A stretch of 64,000 nucleotides of DNA from Streptomyces resistomycificus (GTDB taxonomy: Bacteria > Actinomycetota > Actinomycetes > Streptomycetales > Streptomycetaceae). Made by a program: the position numbers and the translations under genes. The DNA is taken from assembly GCF_001514265.1 (NCBI RefSeq), contig NZ_KQ949005.1, positions 115,054 through 179,053 on the forward strand, written 5' to 3'. Within the stretch, counting starts at the first letter, position 1. Each line of letters opens with the position of its first letter. The notes beneath the pieces are model-generated. The model was not told the DNA's origin. It was given only the letters and a program-made list of their open reading frames with translations, and made no database searches. This document shows, one piece after another, positions 55,285-63,711 of the stretch.

Positions 55285-55848
55285 TCAGCGTGGGTGTGCC
55301 GCCCCTCCCGTGAGACCGGCCAGTGCCGCGGTCTCGCGAGGCGGCGCCCCGGCCAGGTCGCCCAGCCGCCAGGCCGGGACCCAGGGCACGCGGTGCACCT
55401 CGATCGCCGACTCGATCGCCTTGATCCGCTCGGCGAGCGGACGCGGCAGCCTGCCGGGCGCGTCCGCGACCAGGACGACCGCGTCGAGGCGGAGACCGAG
55501 GGTGGGGTCGGGAGCGCGGCCCAGCGGGGCCTCACCGCGCCGGAAGGCGTCCAAGGCGCGCAGGGCGGCGCCCAGTCCGGCGGCGTGTGTCCGGGCGACG
55601 AGCAGCACCGACCGAGGATCCGCGGGGCCCGGCCAGTCGCGTCCGCAGTCCCGGCCGCCGTAGACCTCGGCGAGCGTGGAGGTGCCGGCCCCGCCGTGCG
55701 CGCCGACGAAGGAGCGGCGCAGCGGTGGGGTGGGGGCGTGGTCCGGCTTCGGAGGCGCGTCTCCCCGCGCGGCGACCGGTCCCCGGAGCCAGATCTCCGG
55801 TCCTCGCCGCCTCTCCGTCCGTACGTCCGACCGCACGTCCGTCCGCAT
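55285..55848 (-). CDS. P-loop-like conserved Streptomyces protein (DUF6668-like)
   Basis: A 187-aa protein. GPEIWLRGPVAARGD and VGAHGGAGTSTLAEVYGG are recognisable; GGAGTST looks like a degenerate Walker A of MinD/TadZ-type ATPases, but no clear Walker B follows. SVLLVARTHAAGLGAALRAL and DAVVLVADAPGRLPRPL suit the same fold. I think it belongs to DUF6668. ATG 55848 has GGAGAGGGG upstream, better than ATGs at 55869 or the GTG at 55908. Divergent from the TPR gene; function unknown. Confidence 0.65.
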   Translation of the reverse strand: MRTDVRSDVRTERRRGPEIWLRGPVAARGDAPPKPDHAPTPPLRRSFVGAHGGAGTSTLAEVYGGRDCGRDWPGPADPRSVLLVARTHAAGLGAALRALDAFRRGEAPLGRAPDPTLGLRLDAVVLVADAPGRLPRPLAERIKAIESAIEVHRVPWVPAWRLGDLAGAPPRETAALAGLTGGAAHPR

Positions 55849-56116
55849 TCCGCGCCCCTCTCCGGTCATCCCGTTCAGCACCCTGCCACCCGGCGACACG
55901 CCCACCATGGGAACGGTGTCTGACGGGGCGTGAGTTCCTGGAACGAGCCTGTGACGTCGCGGTGACGTGAGAATCGCCGGTGAGCGGAGAGACTCGACAG
56001 TACGTGTACGGCCGATCTTGACGCTGAGGGTGCGGTAGCCCGACGGCGGGAGGGAGCACCATGGAACCCGAACGCGTTGTCAGGCGACGTTCCGACGCAT
56101 CCGAATGAGGCAACCG

Positions 56117-57514
56117 ATGGCTCGACTCAGCCGCGACAAGAAGCGGGACCAGCAGCGCGGCGCGCACCCGGCCGTCCCCGCGGCGGCGCCGATCGACATC
56201 CACGTCCCGGCGTCAGGACCGGGCGCCGGTGCCGCGTGGGCCGGTGGCGTACGGATCGCTCCCGCGCCCGGCGAGGAGGTCCAGCAGGCCGTCCTCACCC
56301 ACCTCCACGACCTCGCCCGCGCCGGCGGCCACCCCGTCGTCGCCACGGTCCACGACGAGCGCATCGGCTACGTCGTCCCCCTCGAGGTGGCCCCGGACGG
56401 TGCCAGCCGCTTCACGGCGGACCCGGTGCCGATGGCCCCCCAGGCAGAGCAGGCGCCCGCCGCGGGAGCATCGCCACCTCCGGTGGGCGAACCCGTTCGG
56501 CCCGCCCCGTCCGACAGGCCCGCGCCTTCCGCCTTCCCGGATGCTCCCGCGGACACGGCAGAGCCCCAGCAGCCCCCTCGCGACCTGCCCACGCACCTCC
56601 TGCGGCCCGTCGACGAGCAGCCGGTGCGGGACGCGATCCCCACCTTCCGGATGCGGACCGTGCCGGAGCCGGCGCCGACGGGGGAGACCACCCCCACGTC
56701 CGCGCAACCGGCCGACGAGACCCCGCGGACCTTCACCCTCCGTGCGCTCCCGGACCCGGCCCCCGGCCACGCCCCGGGAACGGTCGCCCCGCCGACCGGC
56801 GCGTTCGGCCCGCCGCCGGTGATGGACGCCCCGCCGGAGCGCGTACAGCCGACGCCCCCCGCAGCCCCCGGACGACCCGCGGCCCCAGAACGACCCGCGG
56901 CCGCCGAGCGGCCCGTGTCCCCCCTGCTCCCCGACCGCTCGCTGCTGGCCGAGCCCGAGCCCGAACCCAAGCCGACCCCGCCGCGCGGCTTCGACGCCGT
57001 GGCCGAGGCCGTGCTCGGGGACGACCCGCTGACCGTGGTGTCCGGTGCCGGCGACGCGCCCCCGCTGCTGGCGGAGCCGTTGGCGCGGATCAACGAGGCC
57101 GTGAAGGCGGGGCGCACGGACACGGCGTCGGAGCTGGCCGACCGGACCCTGTCGCAGGCGTCCACGGCACTGGGGCCGGAGCACCCCGAGGTGCTCCACC
57201 TGCGTGAACTGGCCGCGTACATCGCCTACTTGGCGGGCGACCCGGACCGCGCCTTCCGGCTGTCCCTGGACCTCGCGCACGCCCGCCACCGGATGCGCGA
57301 CGAGGAGGCCGCGTACGGCAACGTCCAGAGCGCGTTCACCGCCTGGCGTGCCGTGCGCGACCCCCTGCTGGGCCTGGAGCTGGGTCAGGCGCTGATCGGC
57401 CTGTGGAGCGAGATGGCGGCCGAGGAGGGGCCCGCCGCCGACGACATCGAGCAGCTGGACAAGGCCCGTGCCCGCATGGGTCGTCTCACCGAGCGTGCCC
57501 AGAACGCCCGTTGA
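56117..57514 (+). CDS. TPR-like protein with a Pro-rich central region
   Basis: A 465-aa protein. Residues ~60-115 form a small domain (EEVQQAVLTHLHDLARAGG, HDERIGYVVPLEVAPDG); ~120-305 are Pro/Ala/Thr-rich and disordered; ~310-460 are helical TPR-like repeats (ARINEAVKAGRTDTASELAD, LGPEHPEVLHLRELAAYIAY, DLAHARHRMRDEEAAYGN). No signal peptide. The divergent P-loop-like gene suggests a joint, unknown function. ATG 56117 with GAGG 6 nt upstream is preferred to ATG 56105. Several long frames on both strands here are shadows. Confidence 0.7.
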   Translation: MARLSRDKKRDQQRGAHPAVPAAAPIDIHVPASGPGAGAAWAGGVRIAPAPGEEVQQAVLTHLHDLARAGGHPVVATVHDERIGYVVPLEVAPDGASRFTADPVPMAPQAEQAPAAGASPPPVGEPVRPAPSDRPAPSAFPDAPADTAEPQQPPRDLPTHLLRPVDEQPVRDAIPTFRMRTVPEPAPTGETTPTSAQPADETPRTFTLRALPDPAPGHAPGTVAPPTGAFGPPPVMDAPPERVQPTPPAAPGRPAAPERPAAAERPVSPLLPDRSLLAEPEPEPKPTPPRGFDAVAEAVLGDDPLTVVSGAGDAPPLLAEPLARINEAVKAGRTDTASELADRTLSQASTALGPEHPEVLHLRELAAYIAYLAGDPDRAFRLSLDLAHARHRMRDEEAAYGNVQSAFTAWRAVRDPLLGLELGQALIGLWSEMAAEEGPAADDIEQLDKARARMGRLTERAQNAR

Positions 57515-57550
57515 GAGGTACTACTCGCGTCTGCTCCGCATCACACGGGA

Positions 57551-58522
57551 CTACTCCGACAGCTCCCACACCGCGTGGGCGAGCGCGTCGCTGTTCCGGT
57601 TGAGAGCCGTGTCGTTGATGTTGGCGGTGGTGTCGCAGGACGAGTGGTAGCAGCGGTCGAAGGCCTGGCCCGCCGTACCGCCCCACTTGGCCGCCTGGGC
57701 CGCCGACTTGGTGCGGCTGGCGCCGGTGAAGAGTCCGCCCACGGGGACGCCCGCGCTCTTGAAGGGCGCGTGGTCGGAGCGGCCGTCGCCCTCGGTCTCG
57801 ATCTCCGTCGGGACACCGAGGCCGGTGAAGTAGTCCTTGAAGGTCTTCTCGATGGCCGGGTCGTCGTCGTAGACGAAGTAGCCGGGGTTCGGGGATCCGA
57901 TCATGTCGAAGTTCAGGTAGCCGCTGATCCGGGCGCGGTTGGCGGAGGAGAGGTTGTTCACGTAGTAGCGGGAGCCGACCAGGCCCAGCTCCTCCGCTCC
58001 CCACCAGGCGAACCGCAGGTGCTTGGCGGGCTGGTGACCGGCCCGGGCCACGGCGAGCGCGGTCTCCAGCACGGCCGCCGAACCGGACCCGTTGTCGTTG
58101 ATGCCCGCGCCGGAGGAGACGCTGTCGAGGTGCGAGCCCGCCATCAGGACCCGGCTGGTGTCGCCGCCGGGCCAGTCGGCGATCAGGTTGTAGCCGACGC
58201 GGCCCGACGAGGTGAACTGCTGGATGGTCGTGGTGTATCCGGCGGCGTCCAGCTTGGCCTTCACGTAGTCGAGCGAGGCCTTGTATCCGGCGCGCCCGTG
58301 GGCCCGGTTGCCCCCGTTGGCGGTGGCGATGGACTGCAACTGGGTCAGGTGCGCCTTCACGTTGGCCACCGGGATGTCGGGCGCGGCGGCCAACGCGGGT
58401 TCGGCGGCGGACCCGGCGGGTCCGGCGGCTGGGGCCGCCCCGGCTATGGATCCGCCGGTCAGGAGCGAGACGGCCGCGACGACGGCGGTGGCCGTGGCGC
58501 GTCCGGGAACCGAGAGCTTCAT
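57551..58522 (-). CDS. Secreted M28 aminopeptidase
   Basis: A 323-aa exported zinc aminopeptidase related to the S. griseus enzyme. A signal peptide (VVAAVSLLTGGSIAGAAP) is followed by a propeptide-like segment. Zinc ligands are in MAGSHLDSV (His), AGINDNGSGSAAVLE (bridging Asp), WWGAEELGLVGS (catalytic Glu and ligand), YLNFDMIGSPN (Asp) and DRCYHSSCDT (His). It removes N-terminal hydrophobic residues in relatives. No C-terminal P domain. ATG 58522. Confidence 0.93.
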   Translation of the reverse strand: MKLSVPGRATATAVVAAVSLLTGGSIAGAAPAAGPAGSAAEPALAAAPDIPVANVKAHLTQLQSIATANGGNRAHGRAGYKASLDYVKAKLDAAGYTTTIQQFTSSGRVGYNLIADWPGGDTSRVLMAGSHLDSVSSGAGINDNGSGSAAVLETALAVARAGHQPAKHLRFAWWGAEELGLVGSRYYVNNLSSANRARISGYLNFDMIGSPNPGYFVYDDDPAIEKTFKDYFTGLGVPTEIETEGDGRSDHAPFKSAGVPVGGLFTGASRTKSAAQAAKWGGTAGQAFDRCYHSSCDTTANINDTALNRNSDALAHAVWELSE

Positions 58523-58630
58523 GTGGGGGGCTCCGAATTCCTCAGGGAATGGGTGCCCGATGGTGAAGCTGAGGCTGAAGTTCCGTCAAGAGCGCAATCC
58601 GGTCACCGCTGTTCGCATAGCGGAGCCCTC

Positions 58631-58760
58631 GTTCTCGGTGCCCGAGGGACACTGTTCTCAGTGCCCGGAGCATCCGGTTCTCAGTGCCCGCGGGACCCTG
58701 CTCCCGGAGCATCCGGTACTCCGTGCCCGAAGAACCCGGTTCTCAGTGCACGCAGAACTC
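58631..58760. repeat. Degenerate repeats derived from the VOC gene 3' end
   Basis: Five or more copies of GGTTCTCAGTGCCCG and variants, alternating with GGAGCATCCGGT units. The array includes the VOC stop codon (58743-58745), and each copy carries a sequence like that gene's last codons, so it seems to come from duplication of the gene end. Confidence 0.75.
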
Positions 58761-59210
58761 GTTCCCCTCCGGATCCGCCATCACCACCCACTCGCCCGAC
58801 GGCTCCTTCACCTCCGACAGCACGCTCGCCCCGAGCGCGGCCAGCCGTTCCACCTCCGCAGCACGCAGCCCCTCGCCGGGATGCAGGTCGAGATGGAGCC
58901 GGTTCTTGACCGTCTTCGCCTCCGGCACCCGCTGGAACAGCAGCCGGCGCCCGAGCCCGGTCCCGCTCTCCTCCTGGTGGGGGTCCTCGGGATGCCGTAC
59001 GGCGGCCAGGTCCCGCCAGGCGCGGCGGCCGTGCGACGCCATGGTCAGGTCGGCCGGCACGGCCCCGAAGCCCAGCAGCTTCTCGATGAGCGCGCTGTGG
59101 TCCTCGAGCTCGTAGTGCAGCGCGGCAGCCCAGAAGTCGGCCTGCGCGTGCGGGTCGCGGGCGTCGACGACGATTTTCCAGTGGACGGGCGCGGGTGTGG
59201 TCCGAGTCAT
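58743..59210 (-). CDS. VOC (glyoxalase/bleomycin-resistance fold) protein
   Basis: A 155-aa protein of the VOC superfamily. VHWKIVVDARDPHAQADFWA starts the first beta-alpha module; NRLHLDLHPGEGLRAAEVER carries a metal-ligand-like His; VVMADPEGNEFCVH is the classic module end with Glu. Function cannot be told. The ATG at 59210 is only 21 bp from the divergent CGNR gene and directly abuts the shared palindrome; TATAAG in it ends 7 nt before the ATG, so the mRNA is probably leaderless. Confidence 0.88.
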   Translation of the reverse strand: MTRTTPAPVHWKIVVDARDPHAQADFWAAALHYELEDHSALIEKLLGFGAVPADLTMASHGRRAWRDLAAVRHPEDPHQEESGTGLGRRLLFQRVPEAKTVKNRLHLDLHPGEGLRAAEVERLAALGASVLSEVKEPSGEWVVMADPEGNEFCVH

Positions 59211-59211
59211 A

Positions 59212-59230
59212 TAACCACTTATAGTGGTTA
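59212..59230. promoter_or_regulatory. Shared palindromic promoter/operator of the VOC and CGNR genes
   Basis: TAACCACT-TAT-AGTGGTTA: 8-bp perfect arms. The centre gives -10 elements on both strands, TATAGT (plus, 59220-59225) and TATAAG (minus, 59222-59217), each 6-7 nt from its start codon. It fills the whole intergenic space. Confidence 0.8.
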
Positions 59231-59231
59231 C

Positions 59232-59849
59232 GTGAGCGAGCGTCCACGGAAATCGCCGGAGCGACCCCCCGGCCTGACTCTGACCTCACGCGAAGGAACG
59301 CCCTACCGCTTCGACCCCGGCGCCCTGTGTCTGGAGCTGCTGCCCACGGGCGGCCCCGGCGCCTTCGCGCGGTTCGAGGTGCTGCACGAGCCCGCGGACC
59401 TGGTTGCCTGGGCCCACCGCAGCCGTCTGCAGCGCGGGCTCGAACTCGCCGTCAGTGAAAGGGAGTTGGCTCGGGCGAGGGAGCTGCGCGACGCACTCTT
59501 CCTGCTCACCGCGGACCGCGCCCACGGCCGTCGGCTCCAGCCGCCCCACCTCGGCGCCGTCAACGAGGCCGCCGCCGAGCCCCCGCTCGTCGCCCGCATC
59601 GCACCCGACGGCACCCGCACCTGGGCCCCGGGCGCCACCGGCACCCAGCTCCTGTCCACCCTCGCCCGCGACGCCGTCGACCTCTTCACCGGCCCGTACG
59701 CCGCCCGGGTCCGCGAGTGCGGTGCCCACGACTGCCGTCTGCTCTTCGTCGACACCTCCCGTCCGGGCCGGCGGCGCTGGTGTGCCATGGAGCACTGCGG
59801 AAACCGCGAGAAGGCGCGGGCGCACCGGGCGCGCCGGACGGCCGACTAG
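59232..59849 (+). CDS. CGNR zinc-finger protein, probable regulator
   Basis: A 205-aa protein. The N-terminal ABATE-type region has RFDPGALCLELLPTGG and ELRDALFLLTADR; the C-terminal zinc finger is VRECGAHDCRLLFVDTS, then RRRWCAMEHCGNREKARAHR, with the CGNR signature and four Cys. Such proteins are thought to bind DNA. It likely controls itself and the VOC gene through the palindrome between them. GTG 59232, no ribosome site, 6 nt after TATAGT: leaderless. Confidence 0.88.
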   Translation: MSERPRKSPERPPGLTLTSREGTPYRFDPGALCLELLPTGGPGAFARFEVLHEPADLVAWAHRSRLQRGLELAVSERELARARELRDALFLLTADRAHGRRLQPPHLGAVNEAAAEPPLVARIAPDGTRTWAPGATGTQLLSTLARDAVDLFTGPYAARVRECGAHDCRLLFVDTSRPGRRRWCAMEHCGNREKARAHRARRTAD

Positions 59850-60144
59850 GCCCACCCGGCCGCCGCCTCGCGGGACTCGCGCACGTCCTACGCGGCCCGG
59901 GCCACCGCGATCTCCTCCTGGTGGGCGGCAGGCGCGGGCGCGACAATGTGCGGGCCTCGGTCCACGTCACCAGGGACCGGATCGTGGCGTGCGGGGGTTC
60001 CGCACAGCGGCGTCACCGTAGGCCACCCGCGGCACCACCACCGGGACGCACGGTCCGCTTCACCAGCCGGTTCCGCTCCCGCGAGTGCCGCACACCGCCA
60101 CGCGGTTCGGCTCGGCGGTCGGGATCTCGGCGGTGACGGCCCGG
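59850..60144. other. Intergenic region without a recognised gene
   Basis: About 295 bp between convergent genes. Open frames exist on both strands but show no family motif. One minus frame ends in AAHQEEIAVARAA and could be a gene remnant, but I cannot name a parent. Confidence 0.35.
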
Positions 60145-61158
60145 CTACGGCTTGGCGTCCACCGGATCGGGACAGGAGGCGACGCTCTCCGCCTTCCGCA
60201 CGGCGCTGCCGGTGCCCGTCGGCACGGTGGCGCCGGTCCTGATCGTCTCGGCCCTGAGCGTGCGGGCGGTCCGGCGCGCGGTGCGCAGGGCGTCCCAGGT
60301 GAGCAGCGTCAGCGCCAGCCAGACCAGCGCGAACCCGGCCCAGCGCTCGGGCGGCATGGCCTCGTGGAAGTAGAGGATGCCGAGCGTGAACTGGAAGACC
60401 GGTGCCAGGTACTGCAGCAGCCCCAGCGTGGACAGCGGCACCCGGATTGCGGCCGCCCCGAAGCAGACGAGGGGCAGCGCGGTGACGACGCCGGTGGCGG
60501 CGAGCAGGGTCGAGTGCCCCAGGCCCTCGGTGCCGAAGGTGGACTCGCCTCGCGTGCTCAGCCACAGCAGGTAGCCGAGCGCGGGCAGGAACTGGATCGC
60601 GGTCTCGGCGGCCAGCGACTCGACACCGCCGAGGTTGACCTTCTTCTTCACCAGCCCGTACGTGGCGAACGAGAAGGCGAGGGTGAGGGAGATCCACGGC
60701 GGGTGGCCGTAGCCGACGGTGAGGACGACCACGGCGGTGAACCCGATCCCGACGGCCGCCCACTGCACGGGCCGCAGCCGTTCCTTCAGTAGCAGCACGC
60801 CCATGGCGATGGTGACCAGGGGGTTGATGAAGTAGCCGAGCGAGGCCTCGACGACGTGACCGGCGTTCACCGACCAGATGTAGACGCCCCAGTTCACGGT
60901 GATGACGGCCGCGGCCACCGCGATCAGCGCCAGCCTGCGCGGCTGGCGCAGCAGCTGTCCGGCCCAGGCCCAGCGCCGGATCACGACGAGCGCGACGGCC
61001 ACGAAAGCGAGGGACCACACCATGCGGTGCGCGAGGATCTCGATCGCTCCGGCGGGCTTCAGCAGAGGCCAGAACAGGGGAACGAGCCCCCACATCCCAT
61101 ACGCCGCGAAGCCGTTCAACAGCCCTATTCGCTGCTCGCCCTTAGACGTCCCGGCCAC
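60145..61158 (-). CDS. rarD: EamA/RarD-type membrane transporter
   Basis: A 337-aa drug/metabolite-superfamily permease with ten helices. RIGLLNGFAAYGMWGLVPLF at the start, ILAHRMVWSLAFVA, VNWGVYIWSVNAGHVVEASL, GYFINPLVTI and LGLLQYLAPVFQFTLGILYF are RarD signatures. Substrate unknown. GTG 61158 has GAAGGAGGG upstream. The long hairpin at 61203-61264 sits upstream, between it and the QorB-type gene on the same strand. Confidence 0.92.
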   Translation of the reverse strand: MAGTSKGEQRIGLLNGFAAYGMWGLVPLFWPLLKPAGAIEILAHRMVWSLAFVAVALVVIRRWAWAGQLLRQPRRLALIAVAAAVITVNWGVYIWSVNAGHVVEASLGYFINPLVTIAMGVLLLKERLRPVQWAAVGIGFTAVVVLTVGYGHPPWISLTLAFSFATYGLVKKKVNLGGVESLAAETAIQFLPALGYLLWLSTRGESTFGTEGLGHSTLLAATGVVTALPLVCFGAAAIRVPLSTLGLLQYLAPVFQFTLGILYFHEAMPPERWAGFALVWLALTLLTWDALRTARRTARTLRAETIRTGATVPTGTGSAVRKAESVASCPDPVDAKP

Positions 61159-61202
61159 GGGCCCCTCCTTCGCACGTCGTGCTCGCCTGCACGAAGGTAA
61201 CG

Positions 61203-61264
61203 CCGGGCACCCCCGCCTGTCATGCCCGTATCGGCATACGGTCATGACAGGCGGGGGTGCCCGG
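61203..61264 (-). terminator. Very long hairpin downstream of the QorB-type gene
   Basis: A 22-bp perfect stem (61203-61224 with 61243-61264), one mismatch, then an inner 6-bp stem (CCGTAT / ATACGG) on a 4-nt loop. Probable terminator of the QorB-type gene and insulator for rarD, whose start is 45 bp further on. Confidence 0.75.
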
Positions 61265-61344
61265 TCCCAGGGCCCTGTCGGGGGAGTCCGGCCCTGGGCG
61301 CACGCTGCTCGGATCGCGCCGCCGTGCTCGGCGGTGCGGATCGG

Positions 61345-62199
61345 TCAGTTCTTGACCGCGGCCGCTATGGCCTCGGCGAACGGGGTGGTCGGACGGCCGG
61401 CCAGGCGGGACAGGTCACCGCTGGAGACGACGAGCTCGCCCTTCTCGATGGAGGCGTCGACGCCGGCGAAGATCGCCGCGAGCGGCTCGGGCACCCCCGC
61501 GCCGGTGAGGATGCCGACGTAGGCGTCCACGGAGACCGGGGCGTACACGATCTCCCGGCCCGTCTGACGGCTCAGCTCGGCCGCGTACTCGGCGAAGCTC
61601 CACGCCTCGTCGCCGCCCAGCTCGTACGTCTTGTTCTCGTGCCCCTCGCCGGTCAGTACGGCGACCGCGGCGGCCGCGTAGTCGGCGCGCGAGGCGGAGG
61701 AGACCCGGCCCTCGCCGGCCGCGCCCACGACCGCGCCGTGCTCCAGCACCGGGGCGAGCTGCTCGGTGTAGTTCTCGTGGTACCAGCCGTTGCGCAGCAG
61801 CACGTACGGCAGGCCGGAGCCGGTCACGGCCTGCTCGGTGCCCCGGTGGTCGTCGGCCAGCGCGGCGCTCAGCGAGCCGGGGGCGCTGGTGTAGGCGAGC
61901 AGGGCCACACCGGCCGCCTTGGCGGCGTCGATGACGACCTGGTGCTGCTGGACGCGGCCCTTGTCGAACTCGTTGCCCGAGACGAGCAGCACCTTGTCAC
62001 CGGCCGAGAACAGCCCGTCGAAGGACGCCGGGTCGTTGTAGTCGGCGAGCGCGATCTTCACGCCGCGGGCCGCGAAGTCGGCGGCCTTCTCCTCGTTGCG
62101 GACGACGGCGGTGATCTGCCCGGCCGGAACCTTCTCCAGCAACTGCTCCACGACGTGACGGCCGAGGTTTCCGGTGGCTCCGGTGACAACGATGCTCAT
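61345..62199 (-). CDS. QorB-type NAD(P)H:quinone oxidoreductase (NmrA-like SDR)
   Basis: A 284-aa protein. Rossmann motif VTGATGNLGRHVVEQLL, VVRNEEKAADFAARGVKI, VLLVSGNEFDKGRVQQH and LLRNGWYHENYTEQ match QorB-type quinone reductases or redox sensors. Usually divergent from an HxlR-family regulator; here only a remnant is seen. ATG 62199 has AAGGAGAT upstream. Between 62226 and 62302 the sequence has TAAGTGG/TAAGTGA repeats, typical of an HxlR operator. Confidence 0.9.
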   Translation of the reverse strand: MSIVVTGATGNLGRHVVEQLLEKVPAGQITAVVRNEEKAADFAARGVKIALADYNDPASFDGLFSAGDKVLLVSGNEFDKGRVQQHQVVIDAAKAAGVALLAYTSAPGSLSAALADDHRGTEQAVTGSGLPYVLLRNGWYHENYTEQLAPVLEHGAVVGAAGEGRVSSASRADYAAAAVAVLTGEGHENKTYELGGDEAWSFAEYAAELSRQTGREIVYAPVSVDAYVGILTGAGVPEPLAAIFAGVDASIEKGELVVSSGDLSRLAGRPTTPFAEAIAAAVKN

Positions 62200-62306
62200 G
62201 GTCTGCGATCTCCTTGCGGGTGGCGGCTAGGCCACTAACCCTAGGAGGTGCGCTAACTGAAGGAAAGTACCCACTTTGAGGTAAGTGGCTTACGTTGAAG
62301 TAAGTG

Positions 62307-62410
62307 ATGGCGCGGGACGAGGTGGGCGGCCCGCGCCGACCGGCGTGGCGGTGCAGGAGGCGCGTGAGGTGTGCGACGCGCAGAAAAGCCCATCTGAGCA
62401 GGAATGATGC
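62307..62410 (+). pseudogene. Possible remnant of an HxlR-family regulator
   Basis: An ATG at 62308 (MARDEVGGP), divergent from the QorB-type gene, opens a frame that runs out at once. The frame one step over reads GVAVQEAREVCDAQKS, like the VxxLCDARQS start of HxlR proteins, then stops. No HxlR winged helix follows. The call rests on a short match and on context. Confidence 0.35.
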
Positions 62411-62642
62411 CCGTGCTCCGGTGGGCTGAACGAATGCGGACGGCGCGCGCTGGGCACACACACATCAGGGCGTCGATTGACATGAGCGGTTCGTCCTTCC
62501 ATGCGCCCCCTCTCCGCCTCCCGCACCGGCTTGAGCCGCCCGGCATGCTGGGGGCGGGGCGCTGTGCCCACCCGCGCACCGGTCCTCGTGCCGCCCACGA
62601 GATCCTCGACCGGTAGCCGGACGCCTGACTCGGGGGTTCGCC
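62411..62642. other. Intergenic stretch upstream of the DUF6082-like gene
   Basis: With the remnant it makes ~440 bp without an intact gene. I see no promoter of note and no repeats; the minus-strand frames lack any motif. Confidence 0.4.
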
Positions 62643-63206
62643 TTGGCCACACAGAATCCGGATGCGCGAAGGAACGGTTCTGCGGCGCGAACCCGGGCGG
62701 GGCGGGTGCGGAGATCCTTTCCCCGCCCGTCCCGGCGTCAACGTCAGGAGGAGTTGCTGCTCGATGTTCTGCGCCAACTCACGTACTTGACCGAGGAGAT
62801 CAGGAACGCCAACCTCATCCAGCTCCATCGCATCGCGGCGGAGCAGGTGGACCGCGCGATGTCGGACCCCGCACTGGCGGAAGCCATGAGCACCCTGCGG
62901 GACCTATCCGACCGCAAACGCCGACAGGCGCTGTTCGTCAACCGGGAGTACAGCGCGATCCTTCTGGGGCACCGCATCGGCGCCTACGGATGGGGCGAAC
63001 TGATCGGCCACCTAAGGGTGTTGGCGCGCAACCCGGTCTTCGCCGAGTACTGGGAAACGACCCGCGAGCATCGACGCAGCCTGCCGCGGCAGTCGTTGGA
63101 GGCGCGGGTGGGGGAGGCGGTCGACGTGATCGTCGAGGACCTCGCCGACGATCCGGACATCTGGTGGGTGGTGGGGCCGACGGGGTCTGGGGAGCCACTG
63201 CCCTGA
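62643..63206 (+). CDS. DUF6082-like hypothetical protein
   Basis: A 187-aa soluble protein. LTEEIRNANLIQLHRIAAEQ, AMSDPALAEAMSTLRDLSDR, NREYSAILLGHRIGAYGWGE and NPVFAEYWETTREHRRSLP are familiar from a Streptomyces family I believe is DUF6082, often found beside XRE-type regulators. Helical throughout, with a basic head. Function unknown. The start is TTG 62643, as no ATG or GTG gives the full family N-terminus. Confidence 0.75.
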   Translation: MATQNPDARRNGSAARTRAGRVRRSFPRPSRRQRQEELLLDVLRQLTYLTEEIRNANLIQLHRIAAEQVDRAMSDPALAEAMSTLRDLSDRKRRQALFVNREYSAILLGHRIGAYGWGELIGHLRVLARNPVFAEYWETTREHRRSLPRQSLEARVGEAVDVIVEDLADDPDIWWVVGPTGSGEPLP

Positions 63207-63389
63207 CGAGATGTCATCCGGTCATCGACGTAACGGTGTTACATCGATCGCGTGAGATGGATCACTGTTTGGGAGTGTTTGAGTTTGAGTCATGTGGGAA
63301 GGGTCGTAGTTTAGGCCAGTCAAAGCGTCCGGTCCCGGTTGGTTGGGGGGCCGGACCTCGTTCGTGTGGCCATAGAAAAGGGCTCCCGC

Positions 63390-63647
63390 GTGCACAGCGA
63401 ACTCCCTGCCTGCAGCATCGTCCGACGGATCGGCGACTCGCCCCGGCAACGTGGATCAATGACCGGGGAGACGTGTCCTGACGTCTTCGAGCTGAGCGAC
63501 GGAAACTTCGCTGTGATCGGCACGGACCGGACCGACGAACTGGACGCCCTGCTCCCCGACGACGCCGCCCGCGCCGACTACGAGCGCATCGTCGTCATCA
63601 CCCGTGACACCCTGCTGCGCGCCAAGCGGGACATCCCTGACGAGTGA
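63390..63647 (+). CDS. Short hypothetical protein, Streptomyces-type
   Basis: An 85-aa protein. CPDVFELSDGNFAVIGTDRT and ADYERIVVITRDTLLRAKRD form a compact conserved core seen in small Streptomyces proteins of unknown function, often coupled to regulator genes. GTG 63390 has AAAAGGG 8 nt upstream; ATG 63459 would keep only the core. 183 bp separate it from the DUF6082-like gene. Confidence 0.65.
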   Translation: MHSELPACSIVRRIGDSPRQRGSMTGETCPDVFELSDGNFAVIGTDRTDELDALLPDDAARADYERIVVITRDTLLRAKRDIPDE

Positions 63648-63660
63648 CGTTCCGTCACAC

Positions 63661-63696
63661 CGAGGGCCCGGGTGCGATGCCGCACCCGGGCCCTCG
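63661..63696. terminator. Bidirectional terminator before korB
   Basis: A 16-bp perfect stem (63661-63676 with 63681-63696) on a 4-nt ATGC loop, 13 bp after the short hypothetical gene and 15 bp after the korB stop on the other strand. Confidence 0.85.
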
Positions 63697-63711
63697 ATCG
63701 TCGGCAGCGGA

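Noticed and set aside
56213..57289. Minus-strand open frames opposite the TPR gene
   Set aside because: Composition is low-complexity Gly/Arg; the plus-strand frame has helical repeats and a ribosome site.
59888..60144. Possible gene in the gap before rarD
   Set aside because: Frames on both strands lack start signals, ribosome sites and recognisable motifs; at most a remnant.
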